A stretch of DNA of 64,000 bases from an uncultured Vampirovibrio sp. (GTDB taxonomy: Bacteria > Cyanobacteriota > Vampirovibrionia > Gastranaerophilales > Gastranaerophilaceae): the NCBI GenBank assembly GCA_910577635.1, contig CAJTNR010000001.1, forward strand, positions 92,889-156,888, read 5' to 3'. Each line of letters starts with the position of its first letter. Position 1 is the first letter of the stretch. Below the pieces are notes generated by a model. It was given only the letters and a program-made list of their open reading frames with translations, was not told where the DNA came from and made no database searches. A program made the position numbers and the translations under genes. This document shows, piece by piece, positions 1 through 8,568 of the stretch.

Positions 1-890
1 ATAACAAAATTAAAACACCAGGGAGTAAGTCCTAAAATTAGAATCGGGACATAGAATAAAAACGGTTGTTTTCGACCCAATCCTTGAGAATTTAAAAGCC
101 TTGCAAAGTGATGTTTTAGAATATACATATTAACCCAGGCTTGTCCGTGGGCTTTGTAGATTAGAATATGCCAGGGAAGCGCGATTAATAAAAAAAGTAT
201 AATTCCTGGGATTATATAGATTGGTTTAAAAAGTTCTTTTGTTTTTCCAAAAACAAGATAAGTAAAAAAAACAACCATACAAGGAATTGCAAGACCAATA
301 AAACCCTTAGCAAGAATTGAGAGTGCGCAGAAGATATAACCTAAGTACCAGTAGACTTTTTTGGGGTTTTCTTTCTTTTCAAACAAAGGAATAACAGCGC
401 AATAAATTGCACACATAGAAAATACCATAAAATTTAAATCAAGAATTGCAACATGGGAAAAAACTAAAAACCATGCGCTTGCTAAAAGTACATTTGCGCA
501 TAAAAACCCGTATAAACCATCATTTGTAATTTTTTTTGCAAAAAAGTAAGTAAAAAAAACACCAAAAGTCGAAACCAGAGCAGTTGCGAATCTGCTTGCA
601 AAAAGGGACTGTTCCGCTAAAAGCTTAAAAGATAGTGAATTAAGCCAAAAATAAAGGGGTGGTTTTTCTAAAAAAGGTTCAAAATTGAGCATTGGAGTAA
701 TGTATTCTTTAGTTAAATACATATATTTACTCATATTGACATATCTTGTTTCATCAATATCGATTAAAGGGTATAAACCAATATTAGAAAAGATAAAAAG
801 AATGCACCCTATTAATAAAAAAAGAAGGAAATAAGGTTCAAGTTCTTTTTTAACAATCTTTTTAACTGCGTTTTTGTAGTATTTTCTCAT
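1..890 (-). CDS. ArnT/PMT-like membrane glycosyltransferase (partial, C-terminus beyond left edge)
   Basis: About 296 N-terminal residues are visible; the frame is open to the window edge. After a short basic N-terminus comes a transmembrane helix, then the periplasmic loop motif DIDETRY and, about 30 residues on, EKPPLYFW. These two motifs are typical of the GT-C fold ArnT/dolichyl-phosphate-mannose mannosyltransferase group (GT83/GT39), where the loop acid is catalytic. Many further hydrophobic helices follow. The family moves a sugar from a polyprenyl-phosphate carrier to lipid A, other lipids or protein on the outer face of the inner membrane; the acceptor cannot be read here. Its ATG shares a base with the mazG stop (TAATG), so the two genes are translationally coupled. 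Family assignment is firm, substrate unknown. Confidence 0.85.
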   Translation of the reverse strand, partial: MRKYYKNAVKKIVKKELEPYFLLFLLIGCILFIFSNIGLYPLIDIDETRYVNMSKYMYLTKEYITPMLNFEPFLEKPPLYFWLNSLSFKLLAEQSLFASRFATALVSTFGVFFTYFFAKKITNDGLYGFLCANVLLASAWFLVFSHVAILDLNFMVFSMCAIYCAVIPLFEKKENPKKVYWYLGYIFCALSILAKGFIGLAIPCMVVFFTYLVFGKTKELFKPIYIIPGIILFLLIALPWHILIYKAHGQAWVNMYILKHHFARLLNSQGLGRKQPFLFYVPILILGLTPWCFNFV

Positions 891-1648
891 TATTCCTCAT
901 TTGTAAGTTTTTTTGCTTCCATCCAGAGTTTATTGTATTCATTAAAAGTCAGTTCATTAAGAGGTTTTTTAGCTAATTCTTCCAGTTTGTTGAATCTTTT
1001 AATGAATTTTTTATTAGCAAACTCAAGTGCTTTATCAGGGTCAATATCGCTCCAGCGGGCAATATTAACCAAAGAAAACAGAATATCCCCGAATTCTTCC
1101 AGTTTTTCTTCTTTGGTTTTTGCGTTTTTAAATTCTTCAATTTCGCTATTAAAGCATTCCTTAAGCTGATCATAGTTTTGCCATTCAAAACCCATTCTCG
1201 CTGCTTTTTTTGAAATTTTAAGAGCTTTTAATAAGCTTGGTAAGGTTGCAGGGATTCCATCCAGTATGTTTTTTCTTTCTTTTTTTTCTTTAGCCTTAAG
1301 TTTTTCCCAATTTTCTAAGATTTTTTTAGTATCATTAGTTTTAATATCACCAAAAACATGGGGGTGTCTGTGGATTAGCTTATCATTTAAATTTTTTGCA
1401 ATATCTTCAATATCAAACTCATTATTGTCTTTTGCGATTTGAGCGTGCAATACAACTTGCAATAAAACATCTCCAAGTTCTTCTTTTAAGTGGGAAATAT
1501 TTTTTTCATCTATTGCTTCAACTGCTTCGTAAGCTTCTTCTAGCATGTTCTGTCTTATTGATTCGTGGGTTTGTTGTCTATCCCACTCGCAGCCTTCAGG
1601 AGAACGCAGGATTCTAATTGTATTAATTAATTGTTCTAAATTATTCAT
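890..1648 (-). CDS. mazG: Nucleoside triphosphate pyrophosphohydrolase MazG
   Basis: 252 residues, close to the usual length of about 260 for two-domain MazG. Each half carries the helical EExxE/ExxD metal-binding pattern: LEEAYEAVEAID with EELGDVLLQ in the N-terminal domain and EEFGDILFSLVN in the C-terminal one. The opening LRSPEGCEWDRQQTH is the family signature. It hydrolyses NTPs or dNTPs to NMP plus pyrophosphate, cleaning the pool of aberrant nucleotides and, in E. coli, affecting ppGpp levels. It overlaps hisG upstream (TAATG) and the glycosyltransferase downstream (TAATG), so all three are probably one operon. Confidence 0.95.
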   Translation of the reverse strand: MNNLEQLINTIRILRSPEGCEWDRQQTHESIRQNMLEEAYEAVEAIDEKNISHLKEELGDVLLQVVLHAQIAKDNNEFDIEDIAKNLNDKLIHRHPHVFGDIKTNDTKKILENWEKLKAKEKKERKNILDGIPATLPSLLKALKISKKAARMGFEWQNYDQLKECFNSEIEEFKNAKTKEEKLEEFGDILFSLVNIARWSDIDPDKALEFANKKFIKRFNKLEELAKKPLNELTFNEYNKLWMEAKKLTNEE

Positions 1649-2508
1649 TATTTCACCATTTGATCTACGCTTAGAATTAGAATTCCTCCGCCGCCAATTG
1701 CTTTTAAGTTATCAATTGCATCATAAATTTTGTCTTTATCAACTACAACATGGATTACAACTTTTTCCTCGTTATCTAAAAGCGGAATAACAGTGGGGGA
1801 AGTTAATCCTGGTAGAAAATTTTTAACTTCTTCAATTTTTGACTTAGGAATGTGCGCCATTAGATATTTTTTTGATTTAGCATCTAAAACAGAGTCAATT
1901 GCACGAACTAAAGAATAAAGCTCTTTTTCTTTAGATTCGTCTAAATCTTTTCTTTTACATAGAATTGTAGAAGATGATAGGATTGTATCTATAACCTTAA
2001 GTCTATTAGATTTTAAGGTTGTTCCTGTTGAGGTTATATCAATAATGCAATCGCAAAAACCTAAAGAAGGAGTGATTTCCACTGCTCCTTGAATTTCAGA
2101 AATTTTTGCTTCTATGTTAAGTTTTCTAAAGTAGTTTTTTGCAATATTAGGAAAAGAGGTTGCAACCCGAAGGTTTTTGGGTAAATCCTTAATACTATCA
2201 ACTTTGGAATCTTCAGGAATTGCTACAACCATATCGCATTTGCCAAAATTGAACTTTTTAACTACTTCAAGTTCAATTTCTTTTTCAACTGCAATATCGT
2301 ATCCCGTAAAGCCGATGTCTGCTACTTTGGAATCTAAAAAGTTTGGAATGTCTGCGGCTCTTACAAAAATTAGTTCAAATTTTTTATCCTTGGTTTCCAT
2401 TCTTAGACATCTTTCGTCTTTTGAATCCAGATTCAAACCTGCTGAATTCAAAAGCTCATATATTTTAGCCGATAATCTTCCTTTATTTGGAAGTGCAATT
2501 TTTAACAT
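1648..2508 (-). CDS. hisG: ATP phosphoribosyltransferase HisG, long form
   Basis: First enzyme of histidine synthesis, joining ATP and PRPP to phosphoribosyl-ATP. The protein begins MLKIALPNKGRLS, the standard HisG start. The ATG at 2508 has AAGGAT about 8 nt upstream; an in-frame start 9 codons earlier (2535) has no such site. The 286 residues include the C-terminal ACT-like regulatory domain (VVIHVVVDKDKIYDAIDNL, then GGGGILILSVDQMV), so this is the long hexameric form that does not need HisZ and is usually inhibited by histidine. No other his gene is nearby; hisG is paired with mazG by a 1-base overlap. Confidence 0.95.
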   Translation of the reverse strand: MLKIALPNKGRLSAKIYELLNSAGLNLDSKDERCLRMETKDKKFELIFVRAADIPNFLDSKVADIGFTGYDIAVEKEIELEVVKKFNFGKCDMVVAIPEDSKVDSIKDLPKNLRVATSFPNIAKNYFRKLNIEAKISEIQGAVEITPSLGFCDCIIDITSTGTTLKSNRLKVIDTILSSSTILCKRKDLDESKEKELYSLVRAIDSVLDAKSKKYLMAHIPKSKIEEVKNFLPGLTSPTVIPLLDNEEKVVIHVVVDKDKIYDAIDNLKAIGGGGILILSVDQMVK

Positions 2509-2621
2509 GACTTTATCCTTTATAATTTTTTGCAATTATAACTATAACATAAACTTTTTCTTTACTAAACAAATTTTTAATATAGAATTAACTTATTAAT
2601 AGTTTTAGATAAGGGGAAATT

Positions 2622-3944
2622 ATGGAGCATTTGCATCAGTTTATCCACAATAATGCAATTATAACGTCAGCTATAATTCTTATAATTGCTTATATTTTTA
2701 TTGCCTGGGAAAAAATATCAAAAGTAGTTATAGCGCTTCTTGGCGGGTCTTTGACTCTGTTTTTAGGACTATTGGAAACAGAAAAAACACCTTCAACAAT
2801 TGCCCACTACTTTACTTCCTATATTGATTTTAATGTAGTATTTTTGCTTGTTTCAATGATGATTATTGTTCATATTGCATCAAAATCAGGCATGTTTACC
2901 TGGTTAGCTAATGAGATTCTTAAAAAAACCAAGGGAAAACCAAAGCTAATGCTTGCTGCTCTGGCAATTTTTACAGCTGTAGCAAGTGCTTTTCTTGATA
3001 ATGTTACAACTGTTATATTAGTCCTGCCTATAACTTTTGCAGCTTGTAAATTGTTAGATATCAATCCGATTCCCTTTTTAATTACAGAAGTTTTTTGTTC
3101 TAATATCGGAGGAACAGCAACTTTAATCGGCGATCCTCCTAATATTATAATCGGCTCTGCTGCCAATTTGAGCTTTATGGACTTTGTAAAAGAATTAACG
3201 GGAGTTGTTCTTGTAATAATGTTTGTTGTAATAGCTCTTATGGTATTTATTTACAGAAAAGAACTTAAATCTTCGGCTGAAAAAATGGAGCTTGTATCGC
3301 AAATTGATAATTCCTCAACAATTACAGATATGGGTTTAGCGATAAGAGCAGGAGTTGTCTTGCTGCTTGTAATTCTTGGTTTTATAACACACGATATAAC
3401 CCATATTCCGACGTTTTTAATTGCAATGATGGGTGCTTCTGTTCTAATGATATTTGAAAAACCGGCTGAAATTCTGGTTGAAGTTGAGTGGAATACAATC
3501 TTTTTCTTTGTAGGTTTGTTTATAATCATTGGTGGTTTAGAAGCCTCAGGCGGTATTGCTCTTATGGCAAAATGGCTTTTAGATGTTACCCAGGGGTCAC
3601 AGGCTGCTACTTCAATGATTATTCTATGGGCTTCAGGGATTCTATCTGGAATTATTGATAATATTCCCTACACTGCAACAATGGCGCCTATGATTGGAGC
3701 AATTGAAGATTCAATGGGTCATGTTTATGCTCATCCTCTATGGTGGTCTTTGGCATTGGGTGCTTGTCTTGGCGGTAATATGACAATAATTGGTGCAGCA
3801 GCAAATGTTATAGTATCAGAAAACGCTCATAAGGCAGGGTATCCAATTTCCTTTTTGAAGTTTTTAAAGTATGGTATAATTGTAACTATAATATCTTTAT
3901 CGATATCAACAGTATATGTTTATTTTAGATTCTTAGTTAAATAA
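2622..3944 (+). CDS. ArsB/NhaD-family ion transporter
   Basis: 440 residues with about 11 hydrophobic helices spread along the length, fitting the ArsB/NhaD/P-protein group of the ion transporter superfamily. Two inverted halves each carry a family signature: SAFLDNVTTVILVLP with NIGGTATLIGDPPNI in the first half and SGIIDNIPYTATMAP with GGNMTIIGAAANVI in the second. The N-terminal half matches the substrate-loop motif of this family. It could exchange Na+ and H+ (NhaD) or export arsenite or another anion; sequence alone does not decide. AAGGGGAAATT precedes the ATG. The stop overlaps the ruvB start (TAATG), an unusual partner. Confidence 0.85.
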   Translation: MEHLHQFIHNNAIITSAIILIIAYIFIAWEKISKVVIALLGGSLTLFLGLLETEKTPSTIAHYFTSYIDFNVVFLLVSMMIIVHIASKSGMFTWLANEILKKTKGKPKLMLAALAIFTAVASAFLDNVTTVILVLPITFAACKLLDINPIPFLITEVFCSNIGGTATLIGDPPNIIIGSAANLSFMDFVKELTGVVLVIMFVVIALMVFIYRKELKSSAEKMELVSQIDNSSTITDMGLAIRAGVVLLLVILGFITHDITHIPTFLIAMMGASVLMIFEKPAEILVEVEWNTIFFFVGLFIIIGGLEASGGIALMAKWLLDVTQGSQAATSMIILWASGILSGIIDNIPYTATMAPMIGAIEDSMGHVYAHPLWWSLALGACLGGNMTIIGAAANVIVSENAHKAGYPISFLKFLKYGIIVTIISLSISTVYVYFRFLVK

Positions 3945-5011
3945 TGATTATTGAAGATAATAACAATAAAAAAGAAAAAAGCACTCAAAAAAAGGAGAAG
4001 AATCCTGATTTGAGTGCTTCTTCTCTGGCCTTAGAAGAAGGGTATGAAAAAAATATCCGCCCTTTGAACTTTGATGACTATATAGGTCAGAGTTCAATTA
4101 AAGAAACTCTTAAAATTTCAATAGAAGCCTGTAAAAAAAGAAACTCAAGACTTGATCACTTGTTGTTTTACGGTCCTCCGGGACTTGGTAAAACAACTTT
4201 AGCTTCGATTATTGCAATTGAGCTGGGTTCTTCAATTAGAATCACTTCCGCTCCTTCAATAGAGCGCCCACGTGATATTATAGGGATTCTAATGCAGCTA
4301 AAAGAAGGAGATGTTTTATTTATCGATGAAATCCATCGGTTGAATAAAATTGCAGAGGAGATTCTCTATCCAGCCATGGAAGACTTTGCGCTTGATTTAA
4401 CCACAGGAAAAAGCCAGAGCGCTAAATCAATGAGGATTCCAATTCCTAAGTTTACATTAATTGGTGCAACAACCAAAGCCGGAGCGCTGTCAGGACCCTT
4501 GAGAGATAGGTTTGGAATTATCCACAGGCTGGAGTTTTATACAGTTGAGGAATTGGCAAAAATTGTTCAAAGAACAGCTGGTATACTTGAATTCGAAATC
4601 GATAAAGAAGGAGCTCTTGAAATTGCAAAGCGCTCAAGATGCACTCCTCGTATAGCAAATAGACTTGTTAGAAGAAGCGCTGATTGGGCGATTGTTAAGG
4701 GTAACGGTGTTATAACCAAAGAAATTGCTTGTTGTGCTCTTAATGCTCTTGATATTGATGAACTTGGTCTGGATGCAGTTGATAGAATGCTGTTAAAGAT
4801 TATGATAAACTCTTTTGAAGGCGGTCCTGTAGGAATTGAAACTCTTGCGGTTGCGCTTGGCGAAGACATTCGAACAATTGAAGATGTTTATGAACCATTT
4901 TTAATTCAAAAAGGTTTTATTGCAAGAACTCCAAGGGGAAGAAAAGTTACAAAACTGGCTTATGAGCATTTGGGTTTTAGAATTGACAGTTCTCAAATAA
5001 GTTTGTTTTAG
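3944..5011 (+). CDS. ruvB: Holliday junction branch migration ATPase RuvB
   Basis: 355 residues. RuvB is the hexameric AAA+ motor that drives branch migration of Holliday junctions with RuvA. Walker A GPPGLGKT lies at about residues 76-83, Walker B LFIDEIHRLN at about 125-134, and the family signature RPLNFDDYIGQ precedes them. The sensor/arginine-finger region reads GATTKAGALSGPLRDRFG, and the C-terminal winged helix ends in FIARTPRGRKVTKLAYEHLG. A charged tail of about 30 residues before the core is longer than in E. coli. The start overlaps the transporter stop. ruvA and ruvC are not adjacent. A terminator follows. Confidence 0.97.
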   Translation: MIIEDNNNKKEKSTQKKEKNPDLSASSLALEEGYEKNIRPLNFDDYIGQSSIKETLKISIEACKKRNSRLDHLLFYGPPGLGKTTLASIIAIELGSSIRITSAPSIERPRDIIGILMQLKEGDVLFIDEIHRLNKIAEEILYPAMEDFALDLTTGKSQSAKSMRIPIPKFTLIGATTKAGALSGPLRDRFGIIHRLEFYTVEELAKIVQRTAGILEFEIDKEGALEIAKRSRCTPRIANRLVRRSADWAIVKGNGVITKEIACCALNALDIDELGLDAVDRMLLKIMINSFEGGPVGIETLAVALGEDIRTIEDVYEPFLIQKGFIARTPRGRKVTKLAYEHLGFRIDSSQISLF

Positions 5012-5030
5012 TTTTTAATAACCAATATTA

Positions 5031-5063
5031 AAAACTCAAGAAAATTGTTTTTCTTGAGTTTTT
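5031..5063. terminator. Bidirectional intrinsic terminator between ruvB and the pilus operon
   Basis: AAAACTCAAGAAAA and TTTTTCTTGAGTTTT form a long stem with a tiny loop and T/A runs on both sides. It lies between the convergent genes ruvB (+) and the gspF/pilC-type gene (-) and can serve both. Confidence 0.85.
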
Positions 5064-5081
5064 TGTAGACTATAATATTTT

Positions 5082-6296
5082 TTACTGCTGGTAAGCTGAA
5101 AATAAAGGAAGATACAAAGCTAAACCCAAGAATCCGACAATTACACCAATAAAGAGCATTAACAAAGGCTCAATTAATTTTGTAAAGGCATCAATAACAG
5201 CATCCAGTTTTTTATCAATGAAATTAACACAGTGGAACAAAGAATCCCCTAAACGACCTGATTGCTCACCTGTTGCTATCATAAAAGTCATCATTGTAGG
5301 TACTTGATGAACGTTTTTTAGTGCAATAGATAAATGCATACCCTGCTGAACCTTAGTAGCAGCTTTCATAATTGAGTTTTGAAGTACAAAATTATCCATT
5401 GTTAAGTTTGCTAAAAACAGGCAATCTACAATAGGAATACCTGCTTCATAGGAAACTTGAAGCACCGCTATGAAGTTTGAAAAATTAGAATACTTAAACA
5501 AGTCGGATAACATTGGCAGTCTAAGCACAAAACCATCAACAGCCTTTCTTACTACCGGTTGTTTATAAGCATACATTATAGCAAAAATACTAAATGCAAC
5601 TACTCCGATACACAAATACCAGAATTTTTGGATAAAATTACCCATATTAATACAAGCCTTGGTTATCCAGGGCAAATCTTTTCCTAGTTGAGAAAACATT
5701 TCTTCAAAAGCAGGAAAGACAAATACTAACATAACTACAATTGCCACAATTGCAAGAAGAATAACTATACCAGGATAAATTAAAGCCCCGATTACTTTCC
5801 CTTTTGTAGCATCTTGTTTTTTAAGCAAATCTAACATACGAAGCAAGGTTTTATCCAGCTCCCCGGAATCTTCCCCGGCTTTAACCAGACCTACATATAC
5901 TTTTCCAAAGATATCTCTGTATCTTTCTAAGGTTTCACCTAAAGTCAACCCGCCGATAATTTGCTTTCTAAATTCATGGGTCATTGTGCGGATTCTTGCT
6001 GAATCTGAGTTTTGTTCAACGAACAATAAAGATTCAACAATAGGAATCCCTGTTGAAGTTAAGATTTCAAGAGTTGAGGTAAAGTCGATTTTTTCTCTTA
6101 AACTTAAGGAACTTATTCTTGCCCTGCCGTTTTTTCCTCTTTTTGTTTGCTTACCAGCATCAGCATCAACAACAGAAGTTGGAATAAGGTTCATATCCTT
6201 AATCTTTCTTCTTGCTTCGGCAATGTTTATTGCTTCAACTCTGCCTGTTACCAGAATTTTATTATTCTTTAATGCGTTATATAAAAATATTCCCAT
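5082..6296 (-). CDS. Type IV pilus/type II secretion inner-membrane platform protein (PilC/GspF)
   Basis: 404 residues with two repeated cytoplasmic GspF domains (about 65-195 and 270-400), each beginning near FTSTLEILTSTGIPIVESL and FIAVLQVSYEAGIPIVDCL. Transmembrane helices lie near 170-200, 220-240 and at the C-terminus (LLMLFIGVIVGFLGLALYLP). This integral membrane protein couples the assembly ATPase to pilin or pseudopilin extraction. It is the last gene of a leftward operon after the ATPase gene, with ATG and stop sharing a base. Type IV pilus and type II secretion versions cannot be told apart here, as no pilin or prepilin peptidase gene is in the window. Confidence 0.93.
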   Translation of the reverse strand: MGIFLYNALKNNKILVTGRVEAINIAEARRKIKDMNLIPTSVVDADAGKQTKRGKNGRARISSLSLREKIDFTSTLEILTSTGIPIVESLLFVEQNSDSARIRTMTHEFRKQIIGGLTLGETLERYRDIFGKVYVGLVKAGEDSGELDKTLLRMLDLLKKQDATKGKVIGALIYPGIVILLAIVAIVVMLVFVFPAFEEMFSQLGKDLPWITKACINMGNFIQKFWYLCIGVVAFSIFAIMYAYKQPVVRKAVDGFVLRLPMLSDLFKYSNFSNFIAVLQVSYEAGIPIVDCLFLANLTMDNFVLQNSIMKAATKVQQGMHLSIALKNVHQVPTMMTFMIATGEQSGRLGDSLFHCVNFIDKKLDAVIDAFTKLIEPLLMLFIGVIVGFLGLALYLPLFSAYQQ

Positions 6297-8560
6297 TATT
6301 GATCACCTACCAGACCCAGTATTCTTACTTGTTCGCTGATTGATGTATTGCCCTCTAGAATATGTCTTAGACAAGACATTCTTAAGGTTTTCATCCCATT
6401 TCTAATTGCATAATCTTCCAATTCAACATCATGAGCATGCTGGGCTATCATTTTTCTTATTTCTCTATTAACAACAAGAACTTCCAAAACTGCCAGACGA
6501 CCAAGGAAGCCAGTGTTTTTGCAATGCGGGCATCCACGTGGTTTGTATATTTTTGTTTTTGTTAATTTTTGGATTTCAACAGGATCCATTAGTATTTGCC
6601 TTGCTTCATCGTGTGTTGGATAATATGCTTCTTTGCAATTGGGGCATAATTTTTTAACAAGACGTTGAGCAATGATTCCTGAAATTGTAGAAGATATCAA
6701 ATAATCTTTAGCACCCATTTCAATTAAACGGGTAATTGTAGCAGCTGCAGAGTTTGTGTGGACTGTGGATAAAACCAAGTGACCTGTCAGGGATGCTGAA
6801 ATTGCAACTTCTAAAGTTTCGTAGTCACGGATCTCACCAACCAGAATTGTATCAGGGTCTTGTCTTAATATTGCACGAAGAGAATTAGCAAAAGTAATAC
6901 CAGCTTTTGGATTTATTGCCGATTGATTGATTCCTTCGAGTCTAATTTCTATAGGATCTTCGATTGTGGTAATGTTTGTCGAATCCGAATTTAAGTATCT
7001 TAGAAGCGCATAAAGAGTTGTTGTTTTACCTGAACCAGTCGGACCGGTTGCCAGGATAATACCGTTAGGAGAAGAAACCAGATATTTAATTTTTTTAAGA
7101 TCTTCTTCTGATGCTCCTACCACTTCAATTATATCTGCTTTTGCTTCTTTTGCATCTAATTGGGGCGCAAGAACACGAATTACCATTTTTTCGCGACCAG
7201 CTACAGGCAAAGTGTTTATACGAAAATCCCTTGCTTTATTTTTATATTTTAAAGTAAAGGAACCGTCTTGAGCACGTCTGTGCTCAGCAATATTCATTTT
7301 AGATAATACTTTAAATCTTGAAATTATAGAACTATCAACCTTAGGAGGAATAGTTAATACTTCTTTTAAAGAACCATCTATTCTCAAACGTACACGATAG
7401 CCTATGGTTAAAGGTTCAATATGAATATCAGATGCACGTCTATCTATTGCCATTGTGATAATTTTATTAGCTAATTGTGATACGGCTCCATCGGCATCTT
7501 GTACTTCTTGTTCAACTTGCTGCCAGAGTTCTGAATCCTGGGTGCTTGCTTCAAGATTGTCTTCCTCATCAATTTGCTGCAGAAGCTCCTCAGTATCCAT
7601 TTTATCCATATTGTAGTAGGTGTCAATAAAATTCTCGAACTCAAGGTGAGTAACAAGCATTATTGTTGGTTTTAAACCTGTTTGATAAATAATTTCATTA
7701 ATAACTTGTTTATCATTAGGATTAACCATACCTACAACAAGGGTTTTATCAGTCATACTAAGAGGTATAACTTTGTTAAGCTTTACAAATTCTTCTGGAA
7801 GGATTGAAATTGCAGTAGGAAGAGCTTTTAGCTGTTCTGCTGTTGCATATTTTAATCCCATCTGAGCACCCAATGCTTCTTTGATATCTTTAATGGTTAC
7901 AATACCCATTTTAACAAGAATCGAACCAAGAGGAACTCCTTGAGATTTGCTTTCTATAAGGGCAGCTTCCAGCTGACTTTCATCTATAAGTTTTTCTTCA
8001 AGCAGAATTTCGCCGAGTTTTTTAGTTTGCGGAGCTTTAATTTGACTAATGTCAATAGTTGCCCCTTTTCGGGTGGTTGAATAATTTACTTCTTCTAAGG
8101 TAAGATCGTTTTCTTCCTTTGGAAATATATTCTCATCTGTATCGCTGTACTCAGGCAGAATATCATCCAAATCAACACTTAAGGATAAATTATTATCAAG
8201 TGAAAAGCCTTCTTTAAAGGTTTCATTATCTAATGAAACCTTTGGGCTTTGATCCTTTTCTAAGAATGTATCAGGAGATATTCTTCCAAATTTAGCCGAG
8301 AAAGTTTTTAAAAAGGCATTGAATAACAATTCAAAATTGTCTTTTGTAAGATATATAAACTCTAGTTTATTGTCAATTATTGTACCTATATACTCAGTTA
8401 TTTTTGCTTTGTCTGAACTTGAGTATATGGCCGCAAAGAAAATATTGTTTTGTATATTTATTGGTACAAAAGATAATTCCTTCGCTATTGAGAGTTCAAA
8501 TTTATCTGCTAAATTGAAATTTATTTTATTTATTAGTTTTGTAATTAAATTGTTATCCAT
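6296..8560 (-). CDS. Type IV pilus/type II secretion assembly ATPase (PilB/GspE)
   Basis: 754 residues, longer than a typical PilB of about 570. A poorly conserved N-terminal stretch of about 180 residues is followed by an MshEN/GspE-N domain (KKLGEILLEEKLIDESQLEAAL, then MGIVTIKDIKEALGAQMG), which in homologues binds cyclic di-GMP or the platform. The ATPase core has Walker A GPTGSGKTTTLYALL near residue 503, the Asp box (TTIEDPIE), Walker B (DPDTILVGEIRDYETLE) and the His box. Two CxxC pairs (CPNC near 635, CPHC near 676) form the zinc site typical of extension ATPases. It powers pilus or pseudopilus growth. The operon is secretin - ATPase - platform. Confidence 0.95.
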   Translation of the reverse strand: MDNNLITKLINKINFNLADKFELSIAKELSFVPINIQNNIFFAAIYSSSDKAKITEYIGTIIDNKLEFIYLTKDNFELLFNAFLKTFSAKFGRISPDTFLEKDQSPKVSLDNETFKEGFSLDNNLSLSVDLDDILPEYSDTDENIFPKEENDLTLEEVNYSTTRKGATIDISQIKAPQTKKLGEILLEEKLIDESQLEAALIESKSQGVPLGSILVKMGIVTIKDIKEALGAQMGLKYATAEQLKALPTAISILPEEFVKLNKVIPLSMTDKTLVVGMVNPNDKQVINEIIYQTGLKPTIMLVTHLEFENFIDTYYNMDKMDTEELLQQIDEEDNLEASTQDSELWQQVEQEVQDADGAVSQLANKIITMAIDRRASDIHIEPLTIGYRVRLRIDGSLKEVLTIPPKVDSSIISRFKVLSKMNIAEHRRAQDGSFTLKYKNKARDFRINTLPVAGREKMVIRVLAPQLDAKEAKADIIEVVGASEEDLKKIKYLVSSPNGIILATGPTGSGKTTTLYALLRYLNSDSTNITTIEDPIEIRLEGINQSAINPKAGITFANSLRAILRQDPDTILVGEIRDYETLEVAISASLTGHLVLSTVHTNSAAATITRLIEMGAKDYLISSTISGIIAQRLVKKLCPNCKEAYYPTHDEARQILMDPVEIQKLTKTKIYKPRGCPHCKNTGFLGRLAVLEVLVVNREIRKMIAQHAHDVELEDYAIRNGMKTLRMSCLRHILEGNTSISEQVRILGLVGDQ

Positions 8561-8568
8561 AGTTTTTA